A stretch of 64,000 bases of DNA from Opisthorchis felineus (Eukaryota > Platyhelminthes > Trematoda > Opisthorchiida > Opisthorchiidae). A program made the position numbers and the translations under genes. Below the pieces are notes generated by a model. The model was not told the DNA's origin, made no database searches, and saw nothing but the letters and a program-made list of their open reading frames with translations. Within the stretch, counting starts at the first letter, position 1; every line of letters starts with the position of its first letter. Of the stretch, positions 1-10,875 are shown piece after piece. The DNA is taken from NCBI GenBank assembly GCA_004794785.1, contig SJOL01004667.1, positions 642,118 through 706,117 of the forward strand, in the 5' to 3' direction.

Positions 1-101
1 GTCAACTGATTGCCGTCTCCTCAAATTATCTCATAGCAGCTATTCGGGATAATGGGTTTTTCTAAATTGCCTATTGGATAAGCAGAAAGTGGTTTCTTGA
101 A

Positions 102-107
102 TTTATT
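102..107 (-). promoter_or_regulatory. polyadenylation signal AATAAA for the 135-891 gene
   Basis: Read on the - strand this is AATAAA, 27 bases past the TAG stop at 135-137. That is a normal distance for a 3' end signal and supports the last exon of the - strand gene being real and terminal. A six-base match can occur by chance. Confidence 0.45.
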
Positions 108-134
108 GCCCTCTAAGTTTGGCTGTTCGGGTGA

Positions 135-418
135 CTAACTGCTATCTGTGCAACACCCTTTTGGGAACTCGCAGTAAGAGATAGTAGTTTGTGTGCCAGT
201 AGAAAAGCTCGTCATCTTATCGAGCCAAGTGTCTGTGTTAAGTAGTACATTTGAATTACATTGCTGACTACCGTCCATCATGATGCCTGATACAATGATG
301 CACTGAGGAAGACTATATATGCGGCACCGGAAAAGTACACCCCCCGTGGTGTCAGAGGATTCATAACCTTGAATCTCACGACTGTTGTAATCTAATGTTT
401 GTGCGCCTCGTTCACATT
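135..418 (-). CDS. terminal exon, Cys-x29-Cys family copy A
   Basis: Unrecognised secreted-type protein, last coding exon. On the - strand the acceptor CACAACGTAG precedes an exon that opens with AA and completes a codon begun by the previous exon. It ends at TAG (135-137), with AATAAA just beyond. The exon has ECERG, then 29 residues to FRC, then 21 residues to QC followed by NSN, and ends YCEFPKGCCTDSS. The exon at 10633-10875 has the same C-x29-C spacing and SQ.C.SN after it, so the two are probably homologous. The many cysteines and low charge suggest an extracellular domain. No known family was recognised. Confidence 0.55.
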
Positions 419-571
419 CTACGTTGTGCAAAAGGAAAATCCCTCAAAACTTCTCTTGCTTACAAACAATACAAAATGCATGAGGTAGTAAGCCAGCATC
501 CGTCCACAGTATTCTGTCGTGTCTGAGTTCGTAGGTTTGTGAGCATAATCGGATCAGAGAATATTCCGTAC

Positions 572-617
572 CTGTCGAATTTTCGGTTTCAGTAGGTGCA
601 GTCCGATAGTACAAGAA
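572..617 (-). CDS. middle micro-exon, Cys-x29-Cys family copy A
   Basis: A 46-nt exon on the - strand between a TTACCAG acceptor and a GTACGG donor. It enters in phase 0, encodes FLYYRTAPTETENST plus one base, and exits so that the next exon completes a Glu codon. It joins the exon at 702-891 to the exon at 135-418 without a stop or frame break, which is its main support. It is too short to be judged by coding content alone. Confidence 0.45.
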
Positions 618-701
618 CTGGTAATTTCAGTATGCAGGATTCAACTGTGATTTTTCTGTCGCAGCCACAAAAAGGAAAATAAAATAAGAAAAATAACGTA
701 C

Positions 702-891
702 CCAATTATGAGTCTCTTTTACATTTGAAGTTCCATATTCCGTCTTAACGAAAACGTTCCAAATGAGTTGGATTTCACCCATGTCGGAAACGTTTGGCAA
801 GGATACGTTTAGGTAGTCACAGTATACCACAGTGATTTTCGTCGATTTTCCTAAGGTTTCATCCCTCAGTCCATGTGGCACATTCGGTTTG
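702..891 (-). CDS. upstream exon, Cys-x29-Cys family copy A
   Basis: On the - strand an acceptor GACTCAG precedes a 190-nt open exon ending in TGG before the donor GTACGT. One base enters to finish a codon and the exit is phase 0. The translation contains KITVVYCDYLNVSLPN and then GEIQLIWNVFV, which alternate like beta strands, and ends ETHNW. A weaker match to this pattern is seen in the exon at 8893-9114 and in the exon at 52167-52323, both of which also enter with one base. A signal-peptide exon would lie further up the - strand, in sequence opposite CA1, but was not found. Function unknown. Confidence 0.5.
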
Positions 892-972
892 CTGAGTCAC
901 AACTAGCAACTAATTATGAAACCGACTGCAACGTAGGATATTTGATCACTTCTTTCCCTCTACCATTTACAG

Positions 973-1121
973 TAGAGGTATCGTTTGAGGAAAAGCAGTG
1001 GAAAATACATATCGGTTCTGATGGAGACCCCTATTACCCAATTCAAATGCATTTCCATTGGGTTGGGACTACCCACCGTGGCTCTGAACACTTGATTGGT
1101 GGTCGGAGTTACGCGATGGAA
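973..1121 (+). CDS. alpha-carbonic anhydrase CA1, zinc-site exon
   Basis: Internal exon of an alpha-carbonic anhydrase, a zinc enzyme for reversible CO2 hydration. The acceptor CATTTACAG is followed by TA, finishing a codon from an exon not seen, and the exon ends GCGATGGAA before GTAAGT. It carries QMHFHW with the first two zinc-binding histidines (His94 and His96), the GSEH stretch with Glu106, and the start of the Glu-x-His element. The residue after the HFHW tryptophan is Val where the family normally has Gly98. At 149 nt its length and phase equal the matching exon of the second gene at 22135-22283. The upstream exon with the QSP and NNGH motifs was not found to its left in the window. 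Confidence 0.92.
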
Positions 1122-2248
1122 GTAAGTTTGGCTTGGAATTTTTGGCCGCGGTTATAATTGTAGTGCAATCCGCTTAAAATGCTGCTTTCATCACGAAACT
1201 AACACGTTAAATGCTTTCAAACAGCATACTGCGTAGTCAGCGCGAGATAATAACATCAGAGTTCATATTACCACAATTCACTGAAACTAGATTAGGACGG
1301 GCGTTAAGGAATCACAACTAAATGAAGAACAGTACCACGCCTGGCATAATTTTGGGTGGGACAACAGTAAACCTCAAATAGAGTCTTCATAAGGTGCTCC
1401 TTACAAAAACCTTCCTAGGTTGCTAAGCCGTCGCAAGGTGTCGATAGTCACTGCCCACATTCACAGTGCCGCAGCATCTTCCTGTTGTTAAGAGGACTTG
1501 GCATTTAAAGTACTGTGTGACAAATTCTGTTTCCTTAATTTCCAGATGCTTTTTACGAATGCTTGACAAACCAATCTTGATGAAGTAACCTCGTTACGGG
1601 TCTTTTATGCTGTGCAAGTGCTTTTCAAAATTACTTCTTTGAGAGACTGGGAAGCTAGTCTTTCGTGTTACTGGGCTGCAGCGTGATAACAATGCCCATT
1701 CAATTACCGAAGCACATGATTTCAGCTTCATGCATGAAAGATCTGTTGAGCATTATGTATGGGTTCCTTACAGTAGACTTATAGTCCACTGCATGTGCAA
1801 TTGCAATGCAGGATTGCAATGGATGGGTTATTTACTTGGGTAATACCTCCATTCTACAAAAAACAATTGCAGATGCACGTCCATCCGGCACGGCCTACCA
1901 CACCGCCTACTGTATCACACTAACTGTTCTTTCATAAAGTATAACACTGTGGTTTAACACTCCGAAATAGAAATAAATGAATCTAAATATCAAGGGCATG
2001 TAGAGTCAAGAGTTTCAATGCATTAGTACACTCGGGTTTCCACAGATGTGTTGCATTTATAATATGGACGAGTGTATTTATAATGCATTTATCTCCCTGG
2101 TTTTCCAAGTCATGACTCCATAAACTCTGCCCTAACCACACTAAATGATAAATCAGTCTGATACTCCGTAATTCCTGTGGATATTTCTATTTAGTATTGC
2201 AAATACTTTGTGTAAAAGAGTCATGATTCAGACATTTATTTCTTATAG
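1122..2248 (+). other. CA1 intron, 1127 nt
   Basis: GTAAGT donor to TTATTTCTTATAG acceptor. No gene or named element was seen inside it. Confidence 0.85.
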
Positions 2249-2590
2249 ACTCACATTGTTGCCTACAACGGGCGACTCTACAACTCTAAGGATGCAGCAC
2301 TCTCCGGTCCAAATGGTTTGGCTGTATTTGGAATTCTGCACATATTGGAAGAATTTGCACAAACAAATCAAACTCAGTTTGGCAAAATGGGTGAATTTGA
2401 GGATGCTTTGGCGAGTATAACAACACCTAAACGGCAAAAATCTATACCTGCATTCGATTTGGCCACCCTTCTGAGTCAAGTTGAACCGGCACATTACTAT
2501 CGTTACCAAGGTTCACTGACCACGCCACCGTGCACTCAAAATGTGATGTGGACAGTTTTTACGAAGTCTGTCCCCGTTACACCAGCGCAG
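2249..2590 (+). CDS. alpha-carbonic anhydrase CA1, main catalytic exon
   Basis: A 342-nt phase-0 exon between TTCTTATAG and the GTGAGC donor. It opens THIVAYN, giving the third zinc histidine (His119) after the Glu supplied by the previous exon. It continues LAVFGIL (core strand) and YRYQGSLTTPPC, with Leu198, Thr199 and Thr200 as in active enzymes, then NVMWTVF with Trp209. The cysteine after TTPP is the position that forms the disulphide of secreted and membrane-bound CAs, so this is an extracellular-type enzyme. The length is identical to the exon at 20192-20533. All catalytic residues visible in this exon are intact. Confidence 0.95.
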
Positions 2591-3015
2591 GTGAGCAAAT
2601 CTGACTGTGGGCTACCTTAAAGATCACAAAGAACTTGTGTCGTGAGGGCTTTTTGTCGGTAAATACCCAGTAATATTGCGTAAACTTTTTTGGATTGGAT
2701 CAGATATTCGCTGAACACTATTGGAAGTGATTAAAGTTCGTTGAAGCCAATTGTATGTGCCGCATTTTTCGTAGGAGCTGCCTTCACACGATCTTTTCAA
2801 AAAGACCAAGGATGACGGATTCATTCTGGCACCCCAGCTACAACGTTTCAGCTTGTAAAAAAAACAATTAATTTAAACTCAGCCTTACTTTAACTTTACA
2901 GGGCTGCACACACATCTCATGTGTGTTAGTTTTTAGGATTGAGTTAGATTTACGCAACGTCAGCTTTCAGGTAATGACCACTAGAATAAACTGAACATAA
3001 ATTTCTACTTTCCAG

Positions 3016-3099
3016 ATAACGGAAGTAGCAACGGTATCACAGATACTGCTTGCTGTGCTGTTCCCAGTTCAACCAGTCCTCCTTAAATCATCAAAATAA
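3016..3099 (+). CDS. alpha-carbonic anhydrase CA1, short terminal exon
   Basis: After CTACTTTCCAG an 84-nt phase-0 exon ends at TAA (3097-3099). It extends the previous exon as TPAQ plus ITEVATVSQ and then LFPVQPVLL, resembling the family C-terminus where N.RPVQPL is usual. The tail is much shorter than normal. Its hydrophobic stretch ILLAVLFPVQPVLL could instead be a membrane-anchor signal, as in GPI-linked CAs. A competing terminal exon is 2775-2858 (acceptor TTTTTCGTAG, opening ELPSHDLFKK, TAA stop, also phase 0), so alternative ends are possible. Transcript data would decide. Confidence 0.6.
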   Translation: MTEVATVSQILLAVLFPVQPVLLKSSK

Positions 3100-6000
3100 T
3101 AAGGTATGGATTCTGATATATCACCTGGTGCAGTCTTGACTACAATGTAATATGTGGGAGTGAAGAACTTCGAGAATTACTACGTTTTTTTCCTGATCGT
3201 CGTGATACATTGCCATGTGATTTGTTTCGCTGTCATTAACATTAGATTGCTCAAACGATGTACGCACTAAAACATAAAAGTCAGCAAGTGATGCTTTATT
3301 GAAGGAATTCTATCAAACATCCCTCACGGTCCCATGGTCATCAATAAGTTAAGGTGTGGTAAGATGCTTTCTAAAGTAGAATTTAAGAACGAGGATTACA
3401 CATAATTTCAAGTATGAAGTTATTTTTTAGAGAGATGACCCGAACTGATACTATGAATTATTCATATGTAACAGGTGTTTCTAATCTGGGGTTTTGCAGG
3501 TGTGTGCCCATCACGCAGCGCCAAAATGTGGTTTCTGTTATCCAGGTCATCTCATTTGACTCATTATCGACATTGGACAACATGGACTAGCACATTTTGC
3601 GAAAAAATAATGGCAGGTTCTCACTAACGCTAACAGGAAAGGAGCATCGCGCTCAAGCTTTGTTTGAATCTGATAAGTTTGGTGCGGTAAGCACCGGTAT
3701 TTCCCAAATGTGGGCTTATTAGTAACTTCTAGTCATAGACCTCATCTGGTTGGCAATCCGCATAGATGCACTGTAAGCTTGAGTTGATCACCCATGTTAT
3801 TCATTTTGACGGCACTTTGTTACATTAATGATGTCACCTTGCCCTCAGCCCATAGGTTTATTCGCTTATTCATTCTGCGCCCTCACCTGCAGATGGAAGA
3901 CAATTTTTGTCATCTTAAATCCGTATAGGCTGTTTTCTTTAGTTAGTCATAATGATGGAATTGTCAGCTACCACCCACTGTTGAGGATATTGAACACAAG
4001 CATTCTGTGGCGAAATAATATTTACGCGCACCCAACCAATGTGGCAAGAGAGACATGCAAGTACCGTGCCTATCGATTCACATTCGTCCATAAACACCAT
4101 GTAGGATAGCGGAAAGTCTGAATGTCAAAAATATTTCCAGCGCATTGTTCTTATGACATATAGAAACACCAGAATGTCTTTCGTCAACTTCGATGGTCCT
4201 AAACAAGGATAGGAAGCATACGAACTATTAACTGAATCAACATAGAAATCGTGGCGTAAGTGCTTTCAGTGCACCAGTAAATCAAGTGCCGTTGGGGCAC
4301 GGGAATTTTTGAGAGTGGATTCAGGTGAAGGGACAAACCATGTTTAAACAAATACATATCGGAAAAAATAAGCGTCAAACGCAAATGTGCAGGTAATTTT
4401 AGGATTTTTTATGTACACGTTTTGGTGAGTGTGATAATACTTTCAGTGATCCAGCACTAAATTCCTCCACATTTGCAGTTGGACGAACAACGTGCTGCGC
4501 ACCACCCACCCGATCGTTGAAACGTCCGTAGCAGCCATAAATGGATTTGCGCTTGCAGCGAAACCTACATAGGGGGAGTTGTCGGGCTTAAGATTCATTT
4601 GAGAAATGACCATGAATGGCCGTGAAGCAACCAAGTAAGAGTTCAAGAGTACTGGCATATCCCTGCTGGCCACCAATTTTCGCGACAAAACTTCACTGCA
4701 TGTGGTCAGCTTCTCCAAACCCATCGTATGATGCAAAATCATTACCAACATGCTTAGCTGCTTGGTTAACTAAGACACTATCTACAAATCTAGCAATTAT
4801 TGATACCTTGCGTAAATCAACGACAGTTACTAACTAGCTTTCTCATTTGTTTTGATTAGTTGATATTAGTACGCATCTCACGATACTCAAACGAGTTTCG
4901 AACGTGTGACGCCCTGGCCATGATCGATTGTCCAGCAGTTTGAGTAACTAGCAGATAGACAGGTTGTACTGCCACCCATCATTCAGTCGAAAAATAAACT
5001 TCTCATGCCCGCTTATCGTCTGGTTAACCAGTCACTTACAAGGTGAACTCTCAATTAAAAACCCCAAAATCTCTACACCCCACCAACACCAAGTAGGAAT
5101 AAGCCGGGATTTGCCCGTTAATTTCCGTTATTCTGCTCCAGCGTAACGTTTGATTATATTCTAGTCTTCTCTTGTTCTTTAGTTGCGATTTTTGTTCCTA
5201 TTCTGCCTGCCCTGTAACATGGTGCTTAGGTCTAGGTCTGGGGCACCCCGGAATGAGAATCGAGCATCTTATCCACAACATCAAGCAGGCCATCTCAAGT
5301 CGCCGGCATCCATCGTTTATTGATGTCTCGTATTACCTGTTGACTGCAAGAAGCAGTCGGTGGTTCTAAGTCAGCTCTCGTATAGTGCTGATCTATCACT
5401 CTGTCGATCGAACAATTATCTCTTTGCTGATCTGTTCGACACGTGCCACTTCAAGGAATCTTTTTCTCTCATCTTACATCTACATTCTGGACTGACTGAG
5501 TGTTTTCTTCGGCCTCCTTCCACACTTTCCGAACGTCTTCGTCCGCACTTTTCTTGTTTTCTGTTCCACCTTTTCAGTTAGTTGTTTATTAGTTGGCGAG
5601 TCAGCTAGTTTATTTGTTTTTGAATACAAGGGGATGTTTCCCCTATTTTTGCTTTCGTTATGCGCTCCAATCGCTCCAATCGATCCTCGTACTTTTGGTA
5701 ATTTTGCGTTACCCTTAACATGTGTTTTTGATTCGTTAATTGTCTCATGGAACCACACATAATCGCATGTAGTATCTAATGCTATCGTCCCTCTTTCTAC
5801 GGGCAAATGCCAGTTTCATATCGTCCTCCCACAACCCGATAGTTCCGACCACCTCGAAGTGCAAACCGTCCGGGTCTTACGGTTCTACTGTCATTTGATT
5901 CAACCCTAATTTTAATTTCACAGGTTTGGTTTCGTCACTGGTAAATGTTTATTACTATTTCATCTACTGAATAAACTACGGAGTTCACCATTGATGAACA

Positions 6001-8892
6001 TAATCGTAACGCTGACTTTTACAAGCGATATTTATCTGTTGCTTACTCTACGTTGAATGTAGCTTGAACTACTCCGCAGTCTTCGCACACCGGCGTCGAC
6101 TCCTTTGCAAGATAATTATCGACCCGTCCAGCCACTCAATGACCCACGCAGCCCCCTACCAAGAACAGTCTATCGGACAATGTCGGCTGCCAATCGTTTC
6201 ACACACAGCTGGTGGTCGTTCGTTTTGCTGAGTTTTCTGGCGCGTTGTTCTCATGACATTTTGTGGGGATGAAAACAAGCTGCCCATCATGTGCCGTTTG
6301 AAGAATGTTCTTCTTACCTTACATAATGATGACAAGAACTTCCCTTCCTTATTTCTTAGTCTGTTTGTCAATACTGCTGGCAATTAGAAGCTTCAGCACA
6401 TCTGTTTATGCTACTTGTGGCAGTCTTGTGATATCTTTTGTTGCATTCACCATAGGTATCGTATTTTTCTCTCCATGGCGTTCTTCGGAATCCCTTCTCA
6501 AATTATACTGTCGGAGAATTCTCTAATCGCACTTTTCTGTGATTAACATCTCTAGAATTTATCCATAGAAACCCAATGATGCCTGCTAGTTGGTTGTCTA
6601 ATACTCGAACTTTTGGACAGAAAAAAGGCGGTCTTGAAGCGACAAAATAAACTTTTTCATGAAACTCGGGTGTTTCTTCAACAATCCAAACGACTTGAAG
6701 ACTAGTGAAAATTGGGCTAAATCTCAACATGCAGCAAGCTGTCACTTATTCGAGGTGCAAATTTGGCCAGGAGGGACGTGTTCTATTACAACATTTTGTT
6801 TTCTTTTAACTTTGTTTTTATTCATCAACTTGAGCAAGTCAAAAGTATAACTGTATGTTCTTTCTCTGAGCACCATTAGATACTGAAATATTCAAGTAAT
6901 TATATAAGTAAAAACTACTACTTTTACCAATCTACCATATTGTGTTATCTGTCCAGACAAAGTGTGTGTCGAAACAGTGCGTTGGGTCAAATAATATATA
7001 TAAGGTATATAATATATCTAATAATAAATATGTATTATGTTCGTTATATATACATTACATACCCTATGATATATATAGAGAGATAGGTGGTAACCAAATG
7101 CTGCATCTGTGACCATATTTTGGCAAATGTTTGTCATTTCCAGCAAAATCAGTTGGAGTTATAAAAATATGAAACATAAAAAAGAGTATCGGGATAAATT
7201 ACTCAGACATTTTTTTTGAAATGAGCTTGCTATTTCTAGTGTGGTTCAGGACTTCTTTTAACTAGATAGCTATTGAAGCCGTCAATTTACCTTTCATCGA
7301 AACACTAAGTAAATTACTCACAATGAGCAAGCTTTCTGGGAGCTTATGAGGATTTCGGTGTCGGTCTTTTGAGGTGCATTCTGTTCTTCAGAATCACAGA
7401 CTGGTTAATACCTACCGGAGGGAAGAGCATAAATATTTTCTAGCGAATTTTCTTAGTATTTCATGTCACTGAGTTCACTACGCAGAGTTGAAAAACAACC
7501 AACCTGCATATCTATCACGACGGAAAGTTAGACGCAAACATTTTTTGAACTGAATCAAACTCTCAGGCCGGTGAAGGCAAGAAAGACAAGTTGCTACGCT
7601 GTCCACCTTCCGGGCTTTAACTTACATCTGCACAGTGAATCGCTCATTTGTCTTGTGCTCAGATTTATTCAAGCTAATATGACGACGATCATAGGACTTA
7701 CGCATACCGCCGTACCCATCTGTTGAACGACATTGTTGACAGATGGAATGAGGGAAAAGGAAGAAAGAACACAAAGTATGCCGGACTGCCTAGAAAGTAG
7801 GTCGTAAATATCAAAATTATGCGACTGAAGATTCCGCTTACCAGATCTAGTAATGTTCTGGTAGTCTTAAAGAGTATCAAGTATATGATATTACCTCTGG
7901 TAGGCAGACAGCCGTGCAACAACATAGTGTCTGCGTCCCATTCTGTTTTCTATTGTGTTTGATGATAAAATCCTTGAGTCAGATGTTGTAGTTTGGTAAG
8001 TGTTGATTTTTGTAGCTCAGGTGAGCACCAATTGTGGTGACGTCATCAAGCAACTTTAATAAATAGTTACAGGATGCACTGGCGACCTATTAGTAAAATG
8101 TAAACTGGGCGTCTCAACCATATTGCACAAATGCCTGTTACGAAGAGATATATCACTCCGGAGTATGTATCTACTGTATATTTTTACGCCGATTGGCCAT
8201 TTGGACAGTAACCTCTGAATTACAGCAGGCACAGCAAGTAAACTAACCTTTGGAATTGTGGTTAGTAGCGTGTGACTAAATCTGTCGCACATTGGTGTTG
8301 GCAGTAATCGACTTCATGGGCACATTGTGAATATCTGGTTGGTTGTCCACGGTGATCTGTTGCCCTGTTGAAACAGTTCACGGAAATGACTTGTTATTTC
8401 GGTATTTTTGCTAAAAGCGTATCATCATGAGACATCATGTAATTAAGCGGCCGAATGAACCTTGGTTTGATTAGTCCGGTCCTGTTCTGTGTGGAACGAT
8501 CAGAATGAGTTAACAGGGTCGGTCACACATCAAGTTTTCACATTTTTGCAGCCCCAAGTGGCAGCTGGATGCCCGTCGGCACGCAGTGAATATGAATGAA
8601 GTAATTTCTCTGACGCGACAAATGCGACAAAACTAGCCAGGTAATCTGGCTATCTTGGAGAAATTGTGTTACTCCAAACTTTCCTAACTAGACAGCCTTC
8701 TTGAAACAGTTCAACGTTTGGGCCAGACCAATAAATTCTGTTGAGAAGGAAAGTTACTTCACGTCTTCAAATTTTCGGGTTAGTCAACTCATTCAGCCAC
8801 ATCATTTGTGATAGAGTAAAGTTGACCACTCTTTCTTGGTTTACAACTTAGTAGTGGTAAAATTTTGCCACAAAACAACTCAAAAGTTGCAG
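3100..8892. other. no supported gene; AT-rich patch at 6985-7085
   Basis: No exon with convincing splice sites and protein character was found. About 6985-7085 is almost pure A+T with short ATATAT runs. The stretch 5360-5580 is pyrimidine-rich on the + strand and yields weak overlapping open frames on both strands. Short open frames elsewhere look like chance. Confidence 0.5.
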
Positions 8893-9114
8893 ATATCCTG
8901 CTGGTCTATTCAACAAGAGAATGTGCACTCTGGTTCAAAAGAGAGTAACAGGCGTCCGATTTCACTCAAGTGTGACTAATTCCCAATGTGTCAAATGCCG
9001 AGCATCAGAGCCAAATATCTACAAAGTGGGCCCACCTTTTTATTGCGGAGGACGTAGAACAGTGGAAGTTAACGTGACCCGTTTAAAATCAGGACTGATA
9101 AATCTTGTTACATT
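8893..9114 (+). CDS. candidate exon, Cys-x29-Cys family copy B
   Basis: The exon follows AAAGTTGCAG and ends at a good GTGAGT donor. One base enters to finish a codon, the same entry phase as the exon at 702-891. The translation starts YPAGLFNKRMC and runs to CVKCRASEPN, PPFYCGGRRTVEVNV and LINLV. The YC, then V.V, then G.I.L order loosely follows copy A. The exit phase (2) does not fit the exon at 10633 (phase 0), so either a small exon is missing or the donor is elsewhere. The acceptor lacks a strong pyrimidine tract. Function unknown. Confidence 0.4.
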
Positions 9115-10632
9115 GTGAGTGGCAATTTATTTCACGTCGGAGCCGAATGCTCCGATGTATAAGTATGTAATGCTATGTAAGTAAAATGCAAAGGTCTGCA
9201 ACGTCATGACTATATTTCCTAACATATCATCACCTTTCAAAAATTAAAACGCATTTTTCAATTTTTTATTATTGCTCACTAAGTCAAACTTAGGTGAATT
9301 TACAGGCTTGGATATTTGGATGAAGTCTCCCTTTAAATTAGTGAGACAAGGAGACAACATAGACTCATTCAAATTGCCAAAATATCGATTAAAAGGTTCG
9401 CGACTTTAAATGGTTGGACAGTGAGGAAAAAATCAAGCTGTATTTTAAGGTGTTGTTAATATCCTTCTGATCAGTATCACTAAGCTATCTAAGGAAACCG
9501 GAAGTCTGAAAGATAAGCCAGGTTTAAGCCATCGTACATTAACAAAAACGCTTGTATTTTTATGAGGATGTAGTGAATTGATTTCATCTAATCTAACTGT
9601 TCTTCTTGAAAAAGCTATTCAAGCATTTAAATCCAACGTGAACGTAAATGGCTGCAGGACGAGGAGTAGTAGATACACTCAGAAGTAGCAAGTTGGTAGT
9701 AGGCACCGATCTTCAAACATAAGGACCTTTTCTTTAACAGAAGGTAATTCCTTGTCATCTGAAACTCTGACTAGCACAAACTATGCAAAAACCCCGCATA
9801 TGATTGTGCCACTGGGCTCTAAAGGGTGTTTAGGGAACTCAAGCAACTCATTGTGGCAGTTCTGTAGCGGATCTTACTATCTGATTACTTGGACATAGAT
9901 AATGAAAGTCAGTGTGCTTCTCCGTGTAAATTTGTAGTGTTTTTGACCAACGTGATTGTGTTTTTGGCAAACAAGCTAGACTAACTAATCCAGTACCGAT
10001 GAGAATCTATTGAACTTGAAATTTTCCGGAGGCTTTCCACTTAAGGTCACACGTGTGAAACACAGCACAAAAAAAAGCAGAACTTAGGAGCTTCAAAAGT
10101 GCTCAGGTTTTAATCGAAGACTGCCTGAGAAATTCTGAAGTTACACTGGGAATCAGGTTCCACAGGCGTGGGATAATTTAGTCTACTTAGGATGAAGTAT
10201 ATAAAATAAACTTCACAAAATGAAATGGAAGGTTACGGCGGGGTGCGAATAGAGAAGTACCTAAAATCTAAGGAACTTATGGAGTGACTTCACTGAATTC
10301 CCCCAAAAATGTGTTGAAAACTGAACTGTAAGTGTATTAGCGCGCTACTAGCGCAATTGTTGGTCTGCTGTAATTTTGAGGGACTATTTCTTACTATTCG
10401 CGAGCTCTCCCAGATAAAGATTATTTCACATACATTCCCTAGCTCCCAGAAATGACTAACCTAAATGGTACATGGACGAAAGCAGGAATCTTCATGCCTT
10501 CACATATTGACCTGCGCAAGAATCCTAGAAAGACAAAACAACTTATGCAAGCATGATCTCTTTTATGACCGGAAAAACCTTCACCGAATCCACGCAAGCG
10601 ACAAGGTTTGTACCAAATCTAACTGAACTCAG

Positions 10633-10875
10633 ATGAATTCACTGTTAAGAACCTGTCATTATTTGGACCAAGAATGTAGAGATTATTTTTTAAACTGGGC
10701 TACATTGTCAAAAAACAGCGGCAAGACAACTCTAATTATACCGCCAGAACACGTTCAATATAGATGCCCGAGGGAGGGAATTTTAAAGTTTACTGCCCGA
10801 TCGTCGAACCTTATAACATCGCAGTTGTGCATTTCGAACCCAAACCAGTTGCATACAGTCTATGCGCCGGAGTAA
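10633..10875 (+). CDS. candidate terminal exon, Cys-x29-Cys family copy B
   Basis: Opens after AACTGAACTCAG and ends at TAA. It contains CHYLDQECRDYF, then exactly 29 residues from that second Cys to YRC, then 20 residues to LC followed by ISNPNQ. The 29-residue spacing and the V.[FY]RC and SQ.C.SN contexts match the last exon of copy A at 135-418, which is unlikely by chance. Secreted-type composition. The C-terminus is shorter than in copy A. No signal peptide exon was located. Function unknown. Confidence 0.45.
   Translation: MNSLLRTCHYLDQECRDYFLNWATLSKNSGKTTLIIPPEHVQYRCPREGILKFTARSSNLITSQLCISNPNQLHTVYAPE

Noticed and set aside
2208..2509. Other open frames overlapping CA1 exon 2249-2590
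   Set aside because: Shadows of the catalytic exon in other frames.
5360..5806. Overlapping frames on both strands, one of 108 codons
   Set aside because: Pyrimidine-rich composition makes long frames likely; no motif or splice support.
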